This document shows positions 44,085 through 56,560 of a stretch of 64,000 nt of DNA, in pieces (the stretch's first letter is position 1; each line of letters begins with the position of its first letter). Position numbers and translations under genes: made by a program. The stretch covers positions 170,273,146-170,337,145 of the forward strand of contig NC_133386.1 in the NCBI RefSeq assembly GCF_047511655.1. Direction: 5' to 3'. Source of the stretch: Castor canadensis (Eukaryota; Chordata; Mammalia; Rodentia; Castoridae). Below the pieces are notes generated by a model. That model searched no databases, was not told the DNA's origin, and saw only the letters and a list, made by a program, of their open reading frames with translations.

Positions 44085-45240
44085 TTGTAAAGCAACTACC
44101 ATTTATTAGACTGGGTTTTAGACGGGCACTGTGGGAACAATATCTTCTCTCTGCTCTATGGAGTCTGGAGAGACTCAGAGACCCAGATGACTCATAGCTT
44201 GAGGCAGGATCAGCTGGAGACTCCTCACACTTCGCCACTGGCTGGGAGAACTCAAAGACCAAAGGAGCTTCCCTGAGTGCCTGTATGTGGCCTGTTCTCT
44301 ACAGCCTGGGCTTCCACACAGCATGGTGGTGGCAGGGTGGTCACATGAGCCCTGGTGTTTAAGCAACAAGGCAAGTTTTGTTTTTTGCCCTGACCTTGGA
44401 AATCACAGCGTTAGCTCTGCCAGAGTCTGTCGTTCAAAACATTCAAAAGCCCAGACAACCTCTGGAGAGGGACATTGATCCCTACTGGAAAACTGATAGA
44501 GTAACAAAGAATTTATGGCCAGTTATTTAAACCCCCAGTGAAGGAAGCTGGCATATGATGCCACATTTCATTTGAGAAGTGAGGAAACAGGCCCAGCAAG
44601 TGTCCAGAGTGTTCCCAGGGCACACACAGGTGGAAGAGGATAATGGGAATCAGGGTTTGACATTGGGCTCTGCATCCAGTCCTTGGTCAGAGGAACAGGT
44701 TATTTCAGTTAGCAAGTACCATGATGACGTGTAATAAAATGCCTTAAATGCTGTGATTTATAAAAGCCATTCTTTTTTTTTTTTTTTTCTTAAATGTACT
44801 GGAGTTTGAACTCAGGGCATCAAGTGTTCTAGGCAAGCGCTCTACCACTTGAGCCACACCTGCAGTCCTGTAAGAGCCATTCTTGCCATGCATGTGTCTA
44901 TAGGCTGTGGGGTAGCTGATCTAGGGGAACTCTGGGCTCTTGCTGGAGCCGCTGGGTACTGGGACACCAGAGTTTTCTGGAAGACATGCAGAGATTGGAG
45001 TGATGCTACCACAAGTCAAGGAATGGAAAAATTGCTAGCAGCTATCAGGAGCTGTGGCCCTGTGTAGCAAACCTGATGGCCTGTTGCAAGAGCCTCTTCT
45101 CAAGTTCCTCCTGGCCACATGGGGAGTGTCAGAATTCTTACCTCTTTTCTTCCCACTGCAAGAGCCTTCTCTGTCAGCCCTCAAAAGACATGGCAGGGTT
45201 CTGAATTAGGTACAGACAGCTGATAATGTCAACAAGGACC
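44085..45240 (-). mobile_element. Decayed interspersed repeats (LTR/MER-like), with MIR part
   Basis: GC-richer than the surroundings. 44,150-44,460 and 44,880-45,130 resemble the complement and then the sense of an old mammalian LTR-like unit ('GAGATTGGAGTGATGCTACC'). 44,560-44,690 has MIR-like 'GAAGTGAGGAAACAGGCCCA'. The ID unit at 44,769-44,868 is inserted. Class uncertain. Confidence 0.4.
44769..44868 (-). mobile_element. ID unit, antisense
   Basis: A long T-run, 'TGTACTGGAGTTTGAACTCA' to 'TTGAGCCACACCTGCAGTCC'. Confidence 0.88.
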
Positions 45241-45352
45241 ATGCTTCTTCCAGTCCTTGTGCTCTGCCACGCTTGTGTGTTGGATTGTCATCAGGTTTGC
45301 CACCTCATGGTTCCAAGATGTCTACTGTAACTCAAGTTATAATGATTATTGT

Positions 45353-45482
45353 TTGTTGTTTTTTTCTTTTCCTTTAGACAGGGTCTTATTATGTATAATC
45401 CACACTAACCTTGAGCTTGCAATCTGCCTGCCTAAGCCTTCTGAATGCTGGGATTGTACGTGTGTGCCACCATGTCTGACTC
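45353..45482 (-). mobile_element. B1 unit, antisense
   Basis: 'TAGACAGGGTCTTATTATGT' to 'GTGTGCCACCATGTCTGAC'. Confidence 0.85.
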
Positions 45483-45499
45483 AAATTATCGTGACTTCA

Positions 45500-45970
45500 G
45501 ACTGCTGTATTGAAGGAAGGAAGAAAAGAACTGTTTTTATTCTTTTTAAATACTGTAGTTTGTCCATCTATCAGATATACTTAACCAGTGTCTTTTTGGT
45601 GTGTATTTGGGCTGTTTACAGTGTTGTGTTGATTTACACAGTGCTCCAGTCAGTGTCCTTGTACCATATGTGACTGGCCAGTTTGTGGGTCAGAAGCTTT
45701 GTTCATGTGCAGTTTTATTAAGTACTGCCAAACAGCTTTTTCATCATCCCTCTGCACAGGGCCCTTGCGGTTGTTTGAGATCTCACTGTGTGTGTTCATG
45801 GTTTCCTTTAGGTTCACAACTGTTCATATTCATGTTTTCATGTTCTCCACATGCACCGAGCTGTGCCCTCAGCCCCACAAGTACATGTGTTTATTTTGGT
45901 AGCTGTTTTAATGTATTTTTATCTGTGAATTTCATTATCTGTCATTCTGTTCTAAACTTGTTTGAAGATT
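45500..45970 (-). mobile_element. Probable old L1 relic, antisense
   Basis: 'GTGTATTTGGGCTGTTTACA' and 'AAGTACTGCCAAACAGCTTT' recall the complement of L1 ORF2. The 123- and 138-residue ORFs here arise by chance across this relic and the adjacent B1. Confidence 0.4.
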
Positions 45971-46012
45971 AGGAGAATCATAGTATTCTTAATTTTTTTT
46001 TCTTATTTTTCT

Positions 46013-46126
46013 CCTCCCCTTTTCTCTGCTCCACATGGTCTCACTATATAGGCTCTGTTGGCCTCAAAATGCTCCTACCTCAGTATCAAGTTCTGGGATT
46101 ACAGGTGTTAACCACCATGCCTGGCT
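46013..46126 (-). mobile_element. B1 unit, antisense
   Basis: 'CATGGTCTCACTATATAGGC' to 'TTAACCACCATGCCTGGCTG'. Confidence 0.85.
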
Positions 46127-46241
46127 GCAATGTAAATTATTGAGGATAAGATTGGGCAGCCTCACAAAAGTGCCTTAATGGATGAGTTCAATCTGTTCAG
46201 AAAGAGTTTTCAGTGTGGTTTTTACTTCATTAAAAAAATGA

Positions 46242-46446
46242 TAAGCTGGTGCCGGTGGCTCACATCTGTAATCCTAGCTTTTCAGGAGGCAGAGATCAGG
46301 ATGATTGTGGTTTGAAGCCAGCCCAGGCAAATAGTTCTCAAGACACTATCACAAAAAAAAAACCCTTCACAAAAAAGGGCTGGTGGAGTGGCTTAAGGTG
46401 TAGGCCCTGAGTTCAAGCCCCAGTACCATTAAAAAAAAAAAAAAAA
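46242..46446 (+). mobile_element. Dimeric B1/ID SINE, sense
   Basis: 'AAGCTGGTGCCGGTGGCTCA' to 'GAGTTCAAGCCCCAGTACCA' and A(16). The only full dimer lying sense in the last third of intron 1. Confidence 0.9.
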
Positions 46447-46696
46447 GAGAAAAAGAAAAATTGGTGGAGTTCTAGAATCTCTGAGTAAAGGTATAGATGC
46501 CAGTGAAATTTTAAGAAAATAGATGAACTTGTTTGGAACTTCAGGATTTCAGTTTGCAGTTTCCTCTTAATGAACATTAGGTCTTAATTTGTCTAGTAAG
46601 GTTTTGTAGCTTATTTTTTACCAGGTTAACCTAGGAATGTAGTAGATAGTGTATAAGAAACTTTTAGGAAGTTGAAGAAGGTAAAAATTAGGCCTT

Positions 46697-46794
46697 CTGT
46701 CTTTTTCTTTTTGGTGGTGATTCTGGGGTTTGAACTCAGGGCTTTGCACTTGCTAGCCAGCCACTCTATCACTTGAACCATGCCTCCAGCCCCC
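46697..46794 (-). mobile_element. ID unit with perfect target-site duplication, antisense
   Basis: 'GATTCTGGGGTTTGAACTCA' to 'TTGAACCATGCCTCCAGCCC'. Flanked by identical 'AAATTAGGCCTT' at 46,685-46,696 and 46,795-46,806. This shows that the ID half also moves on its own. Confidence 0.92.
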
Positions 46795-46849
46795 AAATTA
46801 GGCCTTTTAACTTAAGTGTGGTGTATCTACTTTCTCCTTTTACTGCATC

Positions 46850-46995
46850 TTAGCATTGTGACTTTGTATCAATTACCAGTTCCTCTGAGCTTTAGATTCC
46901 TTAATGGCAAGTTGGAAGATACAGCTATGATTAAATGTAATATAAAGGATTTATTAAACTGTTGCATAGTAAACGTTCCTTAGGTAGTAGCTATT
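46850..46995 (+). mobile_element. MIR-class relic, sense
   Basis: 'TGACTTTGTATCAATTACCA', 'CTGAGCTTTAGATTCCTTAA' and a final 'TAGTAGCTATTGTTAATATT' follow the MIR order. Confidence 0.55.
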
Positions 46996-46999
46996 GTTA

Positions 47000-48170
47000 A
47001 TATTATAGACATCACATATTATGGTGGTAATCTCTTGCTTCTGAGCTAAAGAGTTGGTGTTTGTGATTTTTTTTTAAATAGTAGGAGACTACACAAGTTA
47101 ATATAATACAGATTTTTAAATTGTGGACAATGAAGGTATTTTGAATTTAATTCAACCATCCAAAATTTATCAAACACCAACTCTATCCTGGACACTTTGA
47201 TTCAGACCTGTGTGAAAGATGTACAGTCACAATCCAGTGAGTTTCAGTGAGAAGCATGGGGACTGATATGAGAGCTCTGAATGCCCAGTGCTGCCTGGAG
47301 AGTAAGTGGTGACTGTGTCTCTGGATCTTAGGACAGGCTGCGCAGGAAGATTCTGTGTTACTTTGATCAGATTTGGAAGGAGTTTATGAATTATTTAAGG
47401 GTAGAAGGACAGAAGTAAATAGAACATGATGCAAAGTTCCTGTAGCTGGTTCATCTGCTTATTTTTATAATTGATTATTTGTGTAGGATTTTACCATTAG
47501 GGAAATTCCAAGATAATTTTGTCTGGGTAGAGAACATGGAATATTACTAACTATAAAGTGATGATTCTTTCAATGACTCTTTTGACTTATGTTTCCATTT
47601 TGTTGTATAATAGGCCAAGTAGTTGGATGATAGATTGAATGCCTTGTAATTAGTAGTGTTTTTTTTTTTTTTTTTTTTTTTTTTGTAGCTATGGTACTGA
47701 GGGTTTGGTGTGTGTGTTTGAGTTCATATACTCAGGTCAGCAGTTGCTGGATTTCATGTTCCATAAATTTTAAATTCATAAACTCAGGTTTGGCCATAAA
47801 ATGTTAAAGCCTTCTTTATATCTATGTCAAATTGGAGTCACATATTATTTACAAAGTGCTCTCAATGGTAGTATAGGTAGAATGTTTGGCATTTTATCCT
47901 CAGTAACTGCCGATTCCTTTTGGATGCAAGAATAAAATACAGACTGTCTTTGGGAATATAGAATGATTCTAAGTATAACCTATTTTTCAAATATAAATGA
48001 ATTTAGGACTATTGTTTGGAGAATGTTTTATGAATTGAGAAGGGAGGCAACATGAAGGTAACTGGGTAGAAAGTAAGTTGTCTTTGTAGATCTCTTCATG
48101 ATCAAAGAATAATATATTTAGCAGGTAGATTATATGCTCAGCTGTTTCTGAAAAGAGATTCCTTTTTTAT
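47000..48170. other. Intron 1 sequence, mostly unassigned, with T(26) run
   Basis: Contains a 26-base T homopolymer at 47,659-47,684 and possible old repeat around 47,150-47,290. No exon signature. Confidence 0.45.
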
Positions 48171-48184
48171 TAAAATCTCTGCCA

Positions 48185-48864
48185 TGCCCCACCACTGACG
48201 AATGGATTAAGAAAATGTGGTATCTATACACAATGGAATTTTATGCAGCCATGAAGAAGAACGAAATGTTATCATTCTCTGGTAAATGGATGGAATTGGA
48301 GAACAACATTCTGAGTGAGGATAGCCTGGCCCAAAAGACCAAAAATCATATGTTCTCCCTCATATGTGGACATTAGATCAAGGGCAAACACAACAATGGG
48401 ATTAGACTATGAGCACATGATAAAAGCGAGAGCACACAAGGGAGGGGTGAGGATAGGTAAGACACCTAAAAAATTAGCTAGCATTTGCTGCCCTTAACAC
48501 AGAGAAACTAAAGCAGATATCTTAAATGCAACTGAGGCCAATAGGAAAAGGGGAACAGGTACTAGAGAAAAGGTTAGATCAAAAAGAATTAACCTAGAAG
48601 GTAACACCCACGCACAGGAAATCAATGTGAGTCAGCTCCCTGTATAGCTATCCTTATCTCAACCAGCAAAAACCCTTGTCCCATCCTGTTATTGCTTATA
48701 CTCTCTCTACAACAAAATTAGAAATAAGGGCAAAATAGTTTCTGCTGGGTATTGAGGGGGTGGGAGGAAGAGGGAGAGGGTGGAGTGGGTGGTAAGGGAG
48801 GGGGTGGGGGCAGGAGGGAGAAATGAACCAAGCCTTGTATGCACATATGAATAATAAAAAAAAA
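48185..48864 (+). mobile_element. L1 3' end, 5'-truncated, relatively young, sense
   Basis: Begins inside the last part of L1 ORF2 and stays in frame for 63 codons to TAG at 48,374-48,376 (it includes TDEWIKKMWYLYTMEFYAAM and ends SLICGH). A 3' UTR follows, with the G-rich polypurine tract usual for mammalian L1 at about 48,750-48,820 and an A-rich tail. Identical target-site duplications 'AAAATCTCTGCCA' lie at 48,172-48,184 and 48,866-48,878. The left copy follows TT, giving the TT/AAAA cut preferred by L1 endonuclease. Too short to be active. Confidence 0.95.
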
Positions 48865-49030
48865 TAAAATCTCTGCCAATATATATTTTAAAAACATGAA
48901 TAGTTTTTTCTTCCTGAGGCAGTTCTTTGGCTTTAGGCTTAAGCAATATGTTAAACTATGTTTATGTAATGTATATTTAATTAACTTCTCATTGGTTCAT
49001 AAATTCTAATTTGGTGACAGAATGGTTTAC

Positions 49031-49137
49031 TTTTTTTTTTTTTTTGCCTATTTAGGCTAGGCTGTTCTCGAACTCCTGATCCTCTTGCATCTACCTCCTG
49101 AGTGTTGACAGTACAGGTGTGCACCATCAGGCCTGAC
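49031..49137 (-). mobile_element. B1 unit next to HIPK3 exon 2, antisense
   Basis: 'TAGGCTAGGCTGTTCTCGAA' to 'GTGCACCATCAGGCCTGAC'. The flanks 'CAGAATGNTTTACTTTT' (one mismatch) are its target-site duplication. It is the nearest SINE upstream of exon 2, about 380 bases from the acceptor, and lies inverted to the SINE at 51,710. Confidence 0.9.
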
Positions 49138-49439
49138 CAGAATGCTTTACTTTTGTCACATGTGTACAGTGTAGGGGTTTGTACTTTTCCTTTCAGGTGG
49201 GAAAAGGTTGGTACAATTTCTAATGCATATCTTGGCTGTTGCAGCTCTTCAGTAGAGATTTCTTGAGTAAATGAATGCACTAGACTCTTTGATGCAGTTC
49301 TTTATGCAATACCCAGAATAACTGAAGCACTAACATGGAGAAGTTAAAGTTATCTTTATGTTCTCCAAGAAGAAAATCTTAATGGAATTATTATTATTAC
49401 TATTATTACTATTTTAAGTAATTGTGAATTTGCCCCTGA

Positions 49440-50641
<1,202 letters not shown>

Positions 50642-51708
50642 GTCAAGTACTTTTTGGCTATATAATAAATGTTGAATGTCTGCTAAATGAAATAATTTTG
50701 TACATGTATGTTGTGAATGAGTCTGTTTCAGTTAAATAAGGAAATCAAGATCAGTGTAGGTTTGAGGTTTTAAAAATATTTGAAAAGTCGAGGCGTAAAA
50801 TTGGTCCAAGGAAATAGAAATCTCCACTAGTTCTGTGTTAAAGATACCTGGCTGTTTTCATTGTTAGTAGAAAACAAGAAGGAATGATATATGACTGATG
50901 ATTAAACAGAAGTCTTTAAATGTTGGAAAAGTTTATTTATAGTAATTTCTTAACATATCTTTGGACATTTCAGCACTTTGGAGTAGTAGTTCATTTAATG
51001 ACATAATATGAAACTGAGCATTTAGAAAAATTGTAAGAATTCAGAAAATTGTTCTGAATTTTTTTCTACATACATGCTGTGAATAATGCTATTTTGGTGT
51101 TGGTGCTGTGGTGGGATTTGAAGAAGAAAATTTCTGTGTAAATGCTGATGAAGGACTAGAGGGCCATGATCATTGGAACGTGACCCTGAGGTGTGTTGGC
51201 TGAGGGGCTAGCTAATAGTTACCAAGGCTTGAAATAGCAAAGGTTCCCTGTGAAGACGAAAATGTTCTAAAGTTCATAGTTTAATGATTTTGAGAATAAA
51301 TGATCTTTATTTCCACTGGAGTGAATTTACGGTCTTGGTATAGGCTTTAGCTTCATGATCTCCAGCACGGTGGGGCAAATACAGCAGCAATATTGGCAGT
51401 GATCTTGATCATTCAGAAGTTACTGAATAGGAGAACACATGGCAACTTAGTGTTAGAAATTGTTAGAACATGAGAATTATAAATTTTGGCTCACCAAGGA
51501 AGTATTTTCTGATCTAGCATCTGTTCTTGCACTATTTCTGGTTACACTGATTAGCCTTCTTGCAAATTTATGCTGTAGTATCCTGGAAAAAATAAAGGAG
51601 AAATTAATTAGCTACTACAAAAATCAACTCTAAATATATGCCCTGCTCTCAAAGGAACCTCATGTTTGTGTCACTTAGTGATAATTAAGTTCATTAAAAT
51701 ATATATTG
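50642..51708. other. Repeat-free flank after exon 2
   Basis: About 1.07 kb with no recognisable repeat. It lies between the circularising exon and the first downstream SINE. Confidence 0.5.
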
Positions 51709-51709
51709 G

Positions 51710-51894
51710 GCTGGGTGCCAGTGGCTCATGCCTGTAATCCTAGTTTTTGAGGAGGCAGAGATCAGGAGGATAGTGGTTCGAAGCCAGCCTGGGCAAATAG
51801 TTTGTGAGACCCTGTCTTGAAAAAACCCTTCACAAAAACAGGGCTGGTGGAGTGGCTCAAGGTGAAGACCCTGACTTCAAATCCCAGTACTGCA
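51710..51894 (+). mobile_element. Dimeric B1/ID SINE, first after exon 2, sense
   Basis: 'GGGCTGGGTGCCAGTGGCTC' to 'GACTTCAAATCCCAGTACTG'. Inverted relative to the B1 at 49,031 and to the ID unit at 46,697. It runs into a TA/CA microsatellite. Confidence 0.92.
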
Positions 51895-51975
51895 ATATAT
51901 ATATATATATACACACACATACACATGTATGTAGATGTATATATGTGTATATCTGTATCTATATATCTGTATATG
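51895..51975. repeat. (AT)n/(CA)n microsatellite
   Basis: TA repeats, then CACACA and TGTATATATG units, grown from the tail of the preceding SINE. Confidence 0.9.
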
Positions 51976-52088
51976 AATTAGCAATATAGCCTGATTTAGC
52001 CTTAGTATATCCTGGATTATATGGATTTTAGTTTTAGAGTGCTAGGTACAATTCTAAGAACTTTTTAGGTAGTGTAAAAGGTAACTTG

Positions 52089-52419
52089 CAGCTGGGTGCT
52101 GTGGCTGATACCTGCAATCCTAGCTACTTGGGAGGCAGAGATTGGAAGGATTAGGGTTCACGATCAGCCAGGGCAAAAAGCTTGAGAGATACCATCTCAA
52201 CTAATAAAAAGTTAATGGTGTGTGCCTGTCACCCCAGCTACCCAGGAAGGGTAATTTAGGGGGATTGCAGTCCAGGACAGCCTGAGCATAAATTTGAGAC
52301 CCTATCTCTAAAATAACCAAAGAAAAATGGTTGGGGCTGGCTCAGGTGGTAGAGCACCGGCCTAGTAAGCACGAGGCCTTGAGTTCAACCCTGAGAAACA
52401 CTGGAAAAAAAAAAAAAAA
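52089..52419 (+). mobile_element. B1-B1-ID SINE, sense
   Basis: 'AGCTGGGTGCTGTGGCTGAT', a second B1-type block 'TGTGCCTGTCACCCCAGCTA', ID half 'GGTTGGGGCTGGCTCAGGTG', A(16) tail. Flanks 'GTAACTTGCAG' and 'GTAACTTGTAG' (52,081 and 52,420) form an 11-bp duplication with one change. Confidence 0.9.
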
Positions 52420-52431
52420 GTAACTTGTAGT

Positions 52432-54020
52432 AAGGGAGAAATCTTAGATCCTTTGTGCTCCTGACAATTTTTTCTAATTTAACAACGCGTAAGATTAGCT
52501 TTCATTTAGGAAAAATCATTTAAAATCTTATTTAGTTGCATGAAAAGAATAGTGCTTTCTTTTTTTCCTTTTCTTTGTACATTATAGATTGCATCTTAAG
52601 AGCTTTTAAAAGTCAGCTAGCATATTATATAAACTTCCAGCTCCAGCTGCTTGTCCTATATTTAGTTCACTTGTTAGTAAATGACTTCACTTTATTTGGG
52701 TCCTGTGTTATTCTCCATATCGGATTTAGTGTTGTGTGATACCTTCTTTTATTTGAAATCTTTTGGATGAGAATTTTTAAAAAGCCTTATTTTTTTTTAA
52801 TACTTGAAAATGTCTGTTGGTTTATTAAATGTTTCAAGAGAGCAAAGGAATTCCTTTAAAAAGCATTCTGAAATACTGAATATTTTATAATACTGCTTTC
52901 TGTTATTAGGCTTTTGCATAAATATTAGCCTGTGTGTTGGGAATGCACAAAAGCTATGAATGATCGCTAGGTATACTTATTTTCTGTTCTGTGTGTATAT
53001 ATAAATTTCAGGTAAATAATTCATCCAACATCCTGAAGCTACATAGTAGCTATTTCAAATTATAGTTTCTCTCTTTAGGGTTAAAAAATGAGATTTGTAT
53101 TTATTTGTAAACAAAGTCTAGTACTTGCATTTTGGATGATGTTGCTTTGATAAAAAATTGAAAATAGAATTCTGGCAATTAGATCCAAGAGGTAGAAGAG
53201 TTAGTAAGTATTAAGGTAGATAGGTAAAAATGTAGTATAGTTTAAATTAGGCAATGTTTTAATACCTAGTGTAATTTGGCATGAAGATGGCAAATAGCTA
53301 TTACTTTCTTTCAGTATTTGTTTGCACTTTATGTTTTGGAACTTTGCCATTTCTGTCTTAGCTTATAACTAGGTTACTTATAAATCTGATTAGACATTAA
53401 GCACAAGGGTCTTATGCTTGACTTTCCACTCTTTGTTAAAAGGATATTGTATACTTAAATGAAAGCAGGAAGTGGAAATGTACCAAACTAAATATTTTCC
53501 AGGTAAGCACAGTCAGAACACATACCCCAATTTCCAAGGTAAGGGATTTGTATTTAAAAATAGGTTCATGTGTTATTCTGTTTCTTTGAACTGTGCAACA
53601 CTAATGTAGTTGAGATATCTTAAAATAGACAGGAGAGAAGCCAGAAATTGTTGATTACTATAGATGGCGAGGCTGTCTAGCTCTTGCAGTGATAGAAGCC
53701 AGGAGTACATGCTAAGGGCATTGATTTGCTCAAGGTCAGCATGTTCTAAATTCAGCAGCTTGAGTATGGTTTCTGTCAAGAACACGTAGGGCTCATGAAC
53801 GCAGAAAAGGTTTTAGTAGCTGAAGGTGCTGTGTATTTATGAGGTGTGGTGGCAACATTCAGGTCATGAAAAATTTTTTTTAAATATAGAATTTTAGCCT
53901 GTGGTTCTGAGTTATTTGAGAACATAAGAGACTGGAAAGTGGGCTGTAAAAAACCAGTTTATCAGTGATATTCTTTTCTATATTACTAATTTAGTATTAA
54001 CTGCTACTGAACATGCTTTC
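52432..54020. other. Intron 2 sequence, nothing recognised
   Basis: 1.6 kb of AT-rich, apparently single-copy DNA. No exon signature and no RNA gene. Confidence 0.5.
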
Positions 54021-54025
54021 TATGG

Positions 54026-54112
54026 CTAGGGGTACAGCTCAGTGGGAGAGCACTTGCCTAGCATGCACAAGACACTGGGCTCCATCCCCAGCACGGGAAA
54101 AAAGAAAAAAAC
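54026..54112 (+). mobile_element. ID element, sense
   Basis: 'GCTAGGGGTACAGCTCAGTG' and 'GGGCTCCATCCCCAGCAC' with an A-rich tail. A-box-like and B-box-like blocks are both present. Confidence 0.88.
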
Positions 54113-54574
54113 CCTCCTATTATGCAAGTACAGTTACAAAATGCTACAGAATGCGGAACAATTATTTACACTTAGAGGTTTTTGTTTAGGATATACCTAT
54201 TTCTCCTTCCTTCTTAGCCCATGAAGTATTTAAGGTCACGTTCCTATAATACAGTTAACACTCAGAAAGACCCATAAAATAATTGATGTTTTATATGGGG
54301 TGCTTTATAATAGAACACTAAGCCATTTTTTCATAGTACTTTAAATTTCTTATTTTCTTACTTCTCATCTTTTTGGAGTCAGGGTCTAGCTATGTAGTCA
54401 AACTGTTAAACTGGGCATTGCTTATCCATTGAGAGTACAGATGGAGTTCCTGATTTTATGGTGCTTGCAATCTGATAGGCAGACCTAAACACCAAGAAAG
54501 ATAAAGTACTCTGATCTGGGAGGGAGATGAACACAAGGTGCCTTTGATCTGTGTGTTTTTTAAATTATTATTTT
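54113..54574. other. Intron 2 sequence, unassigned
   Basis: Possible L2-like trace at 54,440-54,545 ('GGTGCTTGCAATCTGATAGG'), otherwise nothing recognised. Confidence 0.4.
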
Positions 54575-54705
54575 TTAAAATCTTTTTTACATTGAAATAA
54601 TTTTAGACATATAAAAGTTAACAAAAATAGTACAAAGAATTCCTGTATACCCTTCACCCAGACTCCCCAAATGAATTAAGTGTTAACATTTTACTAGTCT
54701 GGTTT

Positions 54706-54820
54706 TTTTCCTTCCTGCCCTCCTTCCTTCCATCTTTTCTTCCTCCCTCCCTTCCTGCCTTTCTCCCCTCCCTTCCTTTCTCCCTTCCCTTTACTCCCTC
54801 CCTTCCCCTTCCTTCCCCTC
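54706..54820 (-). repeat. Pyrimidine (TTCC/CCCT) tract
   Basis: About 115 bases of nearly pure C and T, attached to the tail of the antisense SINE that follows. Confidence 0.92.
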
Positions 54821-55150
54821 TTTTTTTGGTACTGGAGTTTCAACTCATGCTTTCTAGGCAAGCAAGCACTCCATCATTTGAGCCATGCTCCGGTCCCTTT
54901 TTGCATTAGTTACTTTTCAGATAGAATCTTGTGGGGTTTTGTTTTGTTTTGTTTTGTTTTGCCTGGGGGCATCCTTGGACTGCCTATGTTGTCTGTATAG
55001 CTAAGATTACTGTCTGCACCACCATGCCCACCTTGTTTGTTGAGATGGGGTCCTGCTAACCTTTTGCCTGGGTTGGCATCAAACTGAGGTCCTCCCGATC
55101 TCCACCTCCTGAGTAGCTGAGATTACAGATGTATGACACCATGCTCACCC
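54821..55150 (-). mobile_element. Dimeric SINE plus extra B1, antisense, with (TTTTG)n
   Basis: ID unit 'GGTACTGGAGTTTCAACTCA', a B1 piece carrying four TTTTG units at about 54,936-54,960, then a complete B1 from 'TTGAGATGGGGTCCTGCTAA' to 'GTATGACACCATGCTCACCC'. Confidence 0.85.
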
Positions 55151-55654
55151 TTTCTTTACCTTATTAACCCTGACAGTTTTGAAGAGTTCTGGCCATTATT
55201 TTTGTAGAATACTCCTCATTTGGGTTTGTCTGATGTTTGTCATGATTAGATTCAGCTTATACTTTTTTTTGGCCAGAACTTCATCGAAGTAATGTTTCTT
55301 CGAGGATTGAGATGTGGATAATGTCAATTTATTCCTTATTGGTAACATTAACTTTGGTCTTTTGGTTGCGGGTCTGTGACTGCCATGTTTTTCTGCTAAA
55401 AAGTTACTTTTTCTTTGTAATTAGGAGTCTTGAAGAGAAATACTTTGGATTGTTCATGTATATTCCTACTTCTTATTTTTATCTTCACTGGCTATCTTTT
55501 GCATTTGTTGATGAATCTGGCCTTAAATAAACAGTTATGATTGAGGGTTGGCAAATGATGATTCATTCTGCTGTTAGGAATTATTCTGTAAGAAGAGCTT
55601 TTCCTTCACTGTACTTACGTCAGTGTTTTGATCAATGGTTATATGCTATTTTGT

Positions 55655-55735
55655 AATCGTTTTTTACATTTACTCACATGTGTATACATTGTTTGTCGTC
55701 CCCCCCCCCCCGCCCCCGCTATTTTTGTCATTCTG
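55655..55735 (-). repeat. Interspersed repeat fragment with C(12) run
   Basis: Second copy of the family seen at 5,470-5,549: 'ACATTTACTCACATGTGTAT' followed by ACATTGTTTG, then twelve C. Inserted in the old L1. Confidence 0.45.
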
Positions 55736-56359
55736 TGTTTTGTTGCAAGGATTACCCTTTTAAGCTTGCTCATGTGCCCTGTGTTAGAGCCTCACCCTTC
55801 CCTAAGTGTTTGCTTTCTGGCACTACAAGATGTTCTGGTTTGCCTTGCCCTCTTCCTGCCCTGTCCCAGGACTGGCCATTTCCCTAATGTGCTCCTGTTC
55901 CTTTTATTGGAGAATGGTTATGTAGAAAACAAGATCTGAGTGCTGAGGCCAAGTGTGCTCATTGCATTGGATATTACCATTTCTGACACTGAGAAATTGG
56001 CACTTGTCTTCACAATGTTATTTATTTGCTCAAATTTAGCATACATTTAAAGTAGTTTTGAATGTGTTCACCTTACCACTGCTGATTTACTAACCCAAGG
56101 ACAACATGTTTTTAGTTATTTCATTCTGCAGCATTAAACTTGAAATATAAAGTCAGAATATTGTTTTCCAAAGTTATTTAAGTTAGCTCCTCTCTAAACC
56201 TCCTCTCTTTACCTTCAGGGTGATTGTTATTAGAAATACAGTTTGTTTCTGTTTGTATCCAATTTGGATACGAACAAGAACTCATGTCCTTGTTCCTTGT
56301 TGGTTGACTGATTTCAACATTAGTGTTGAAAAATCATAATTATATAAAAAGTTTTATTT

Positions 56360-56560
56360 TAGCCAAGTGCTGGCGGCTCACATCTACTTGGGAGGCTGAG
56401 ATAGGATCATGGTTCAGGCTAGCATGGGCAAATAGTTCCTGAGACCCAATCTCAAAAATAGGAGCGTAATGTACTGGAGATGTGGCTCAAGCTGTAGAGT
56501 GCATGCTTTGCAAGTGTGAAGTCCTGAGTGCAAACCCCAGTCCCACCCCAAAAAAATTAT
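56360..56560 (+). mobile_element. Dimeric B1/ID SINE, sense
   Basis: 'AGCCAAGTGCTGGCGGCTCA' to 'GAGTGCAAACCCCAGTCCCA', interrupting the antisense L1. Confidence 0.9.

Noticed and set aside
45257..45972. ORFs of 138 and 123 residues
   Set aside because: They overlap an antisense B1 and a probable antisense L1 relic; the hydrophobic content comes from T-rich sequence.
48185..48376. A functional reverse transcriptase fragment
   Set aside because: Only the last 63 codons of L1 ORF2 are present, downstream of the endonuclease and reverse-transcriptase domains, so nothing active can be made.
55700..55711. The C(12) run as a regulatory i-motif
   Set aside because: It is one homopolymer in a repeat fragment, without the spaced C-runs an i-motif needs; more likely a mutable tail.
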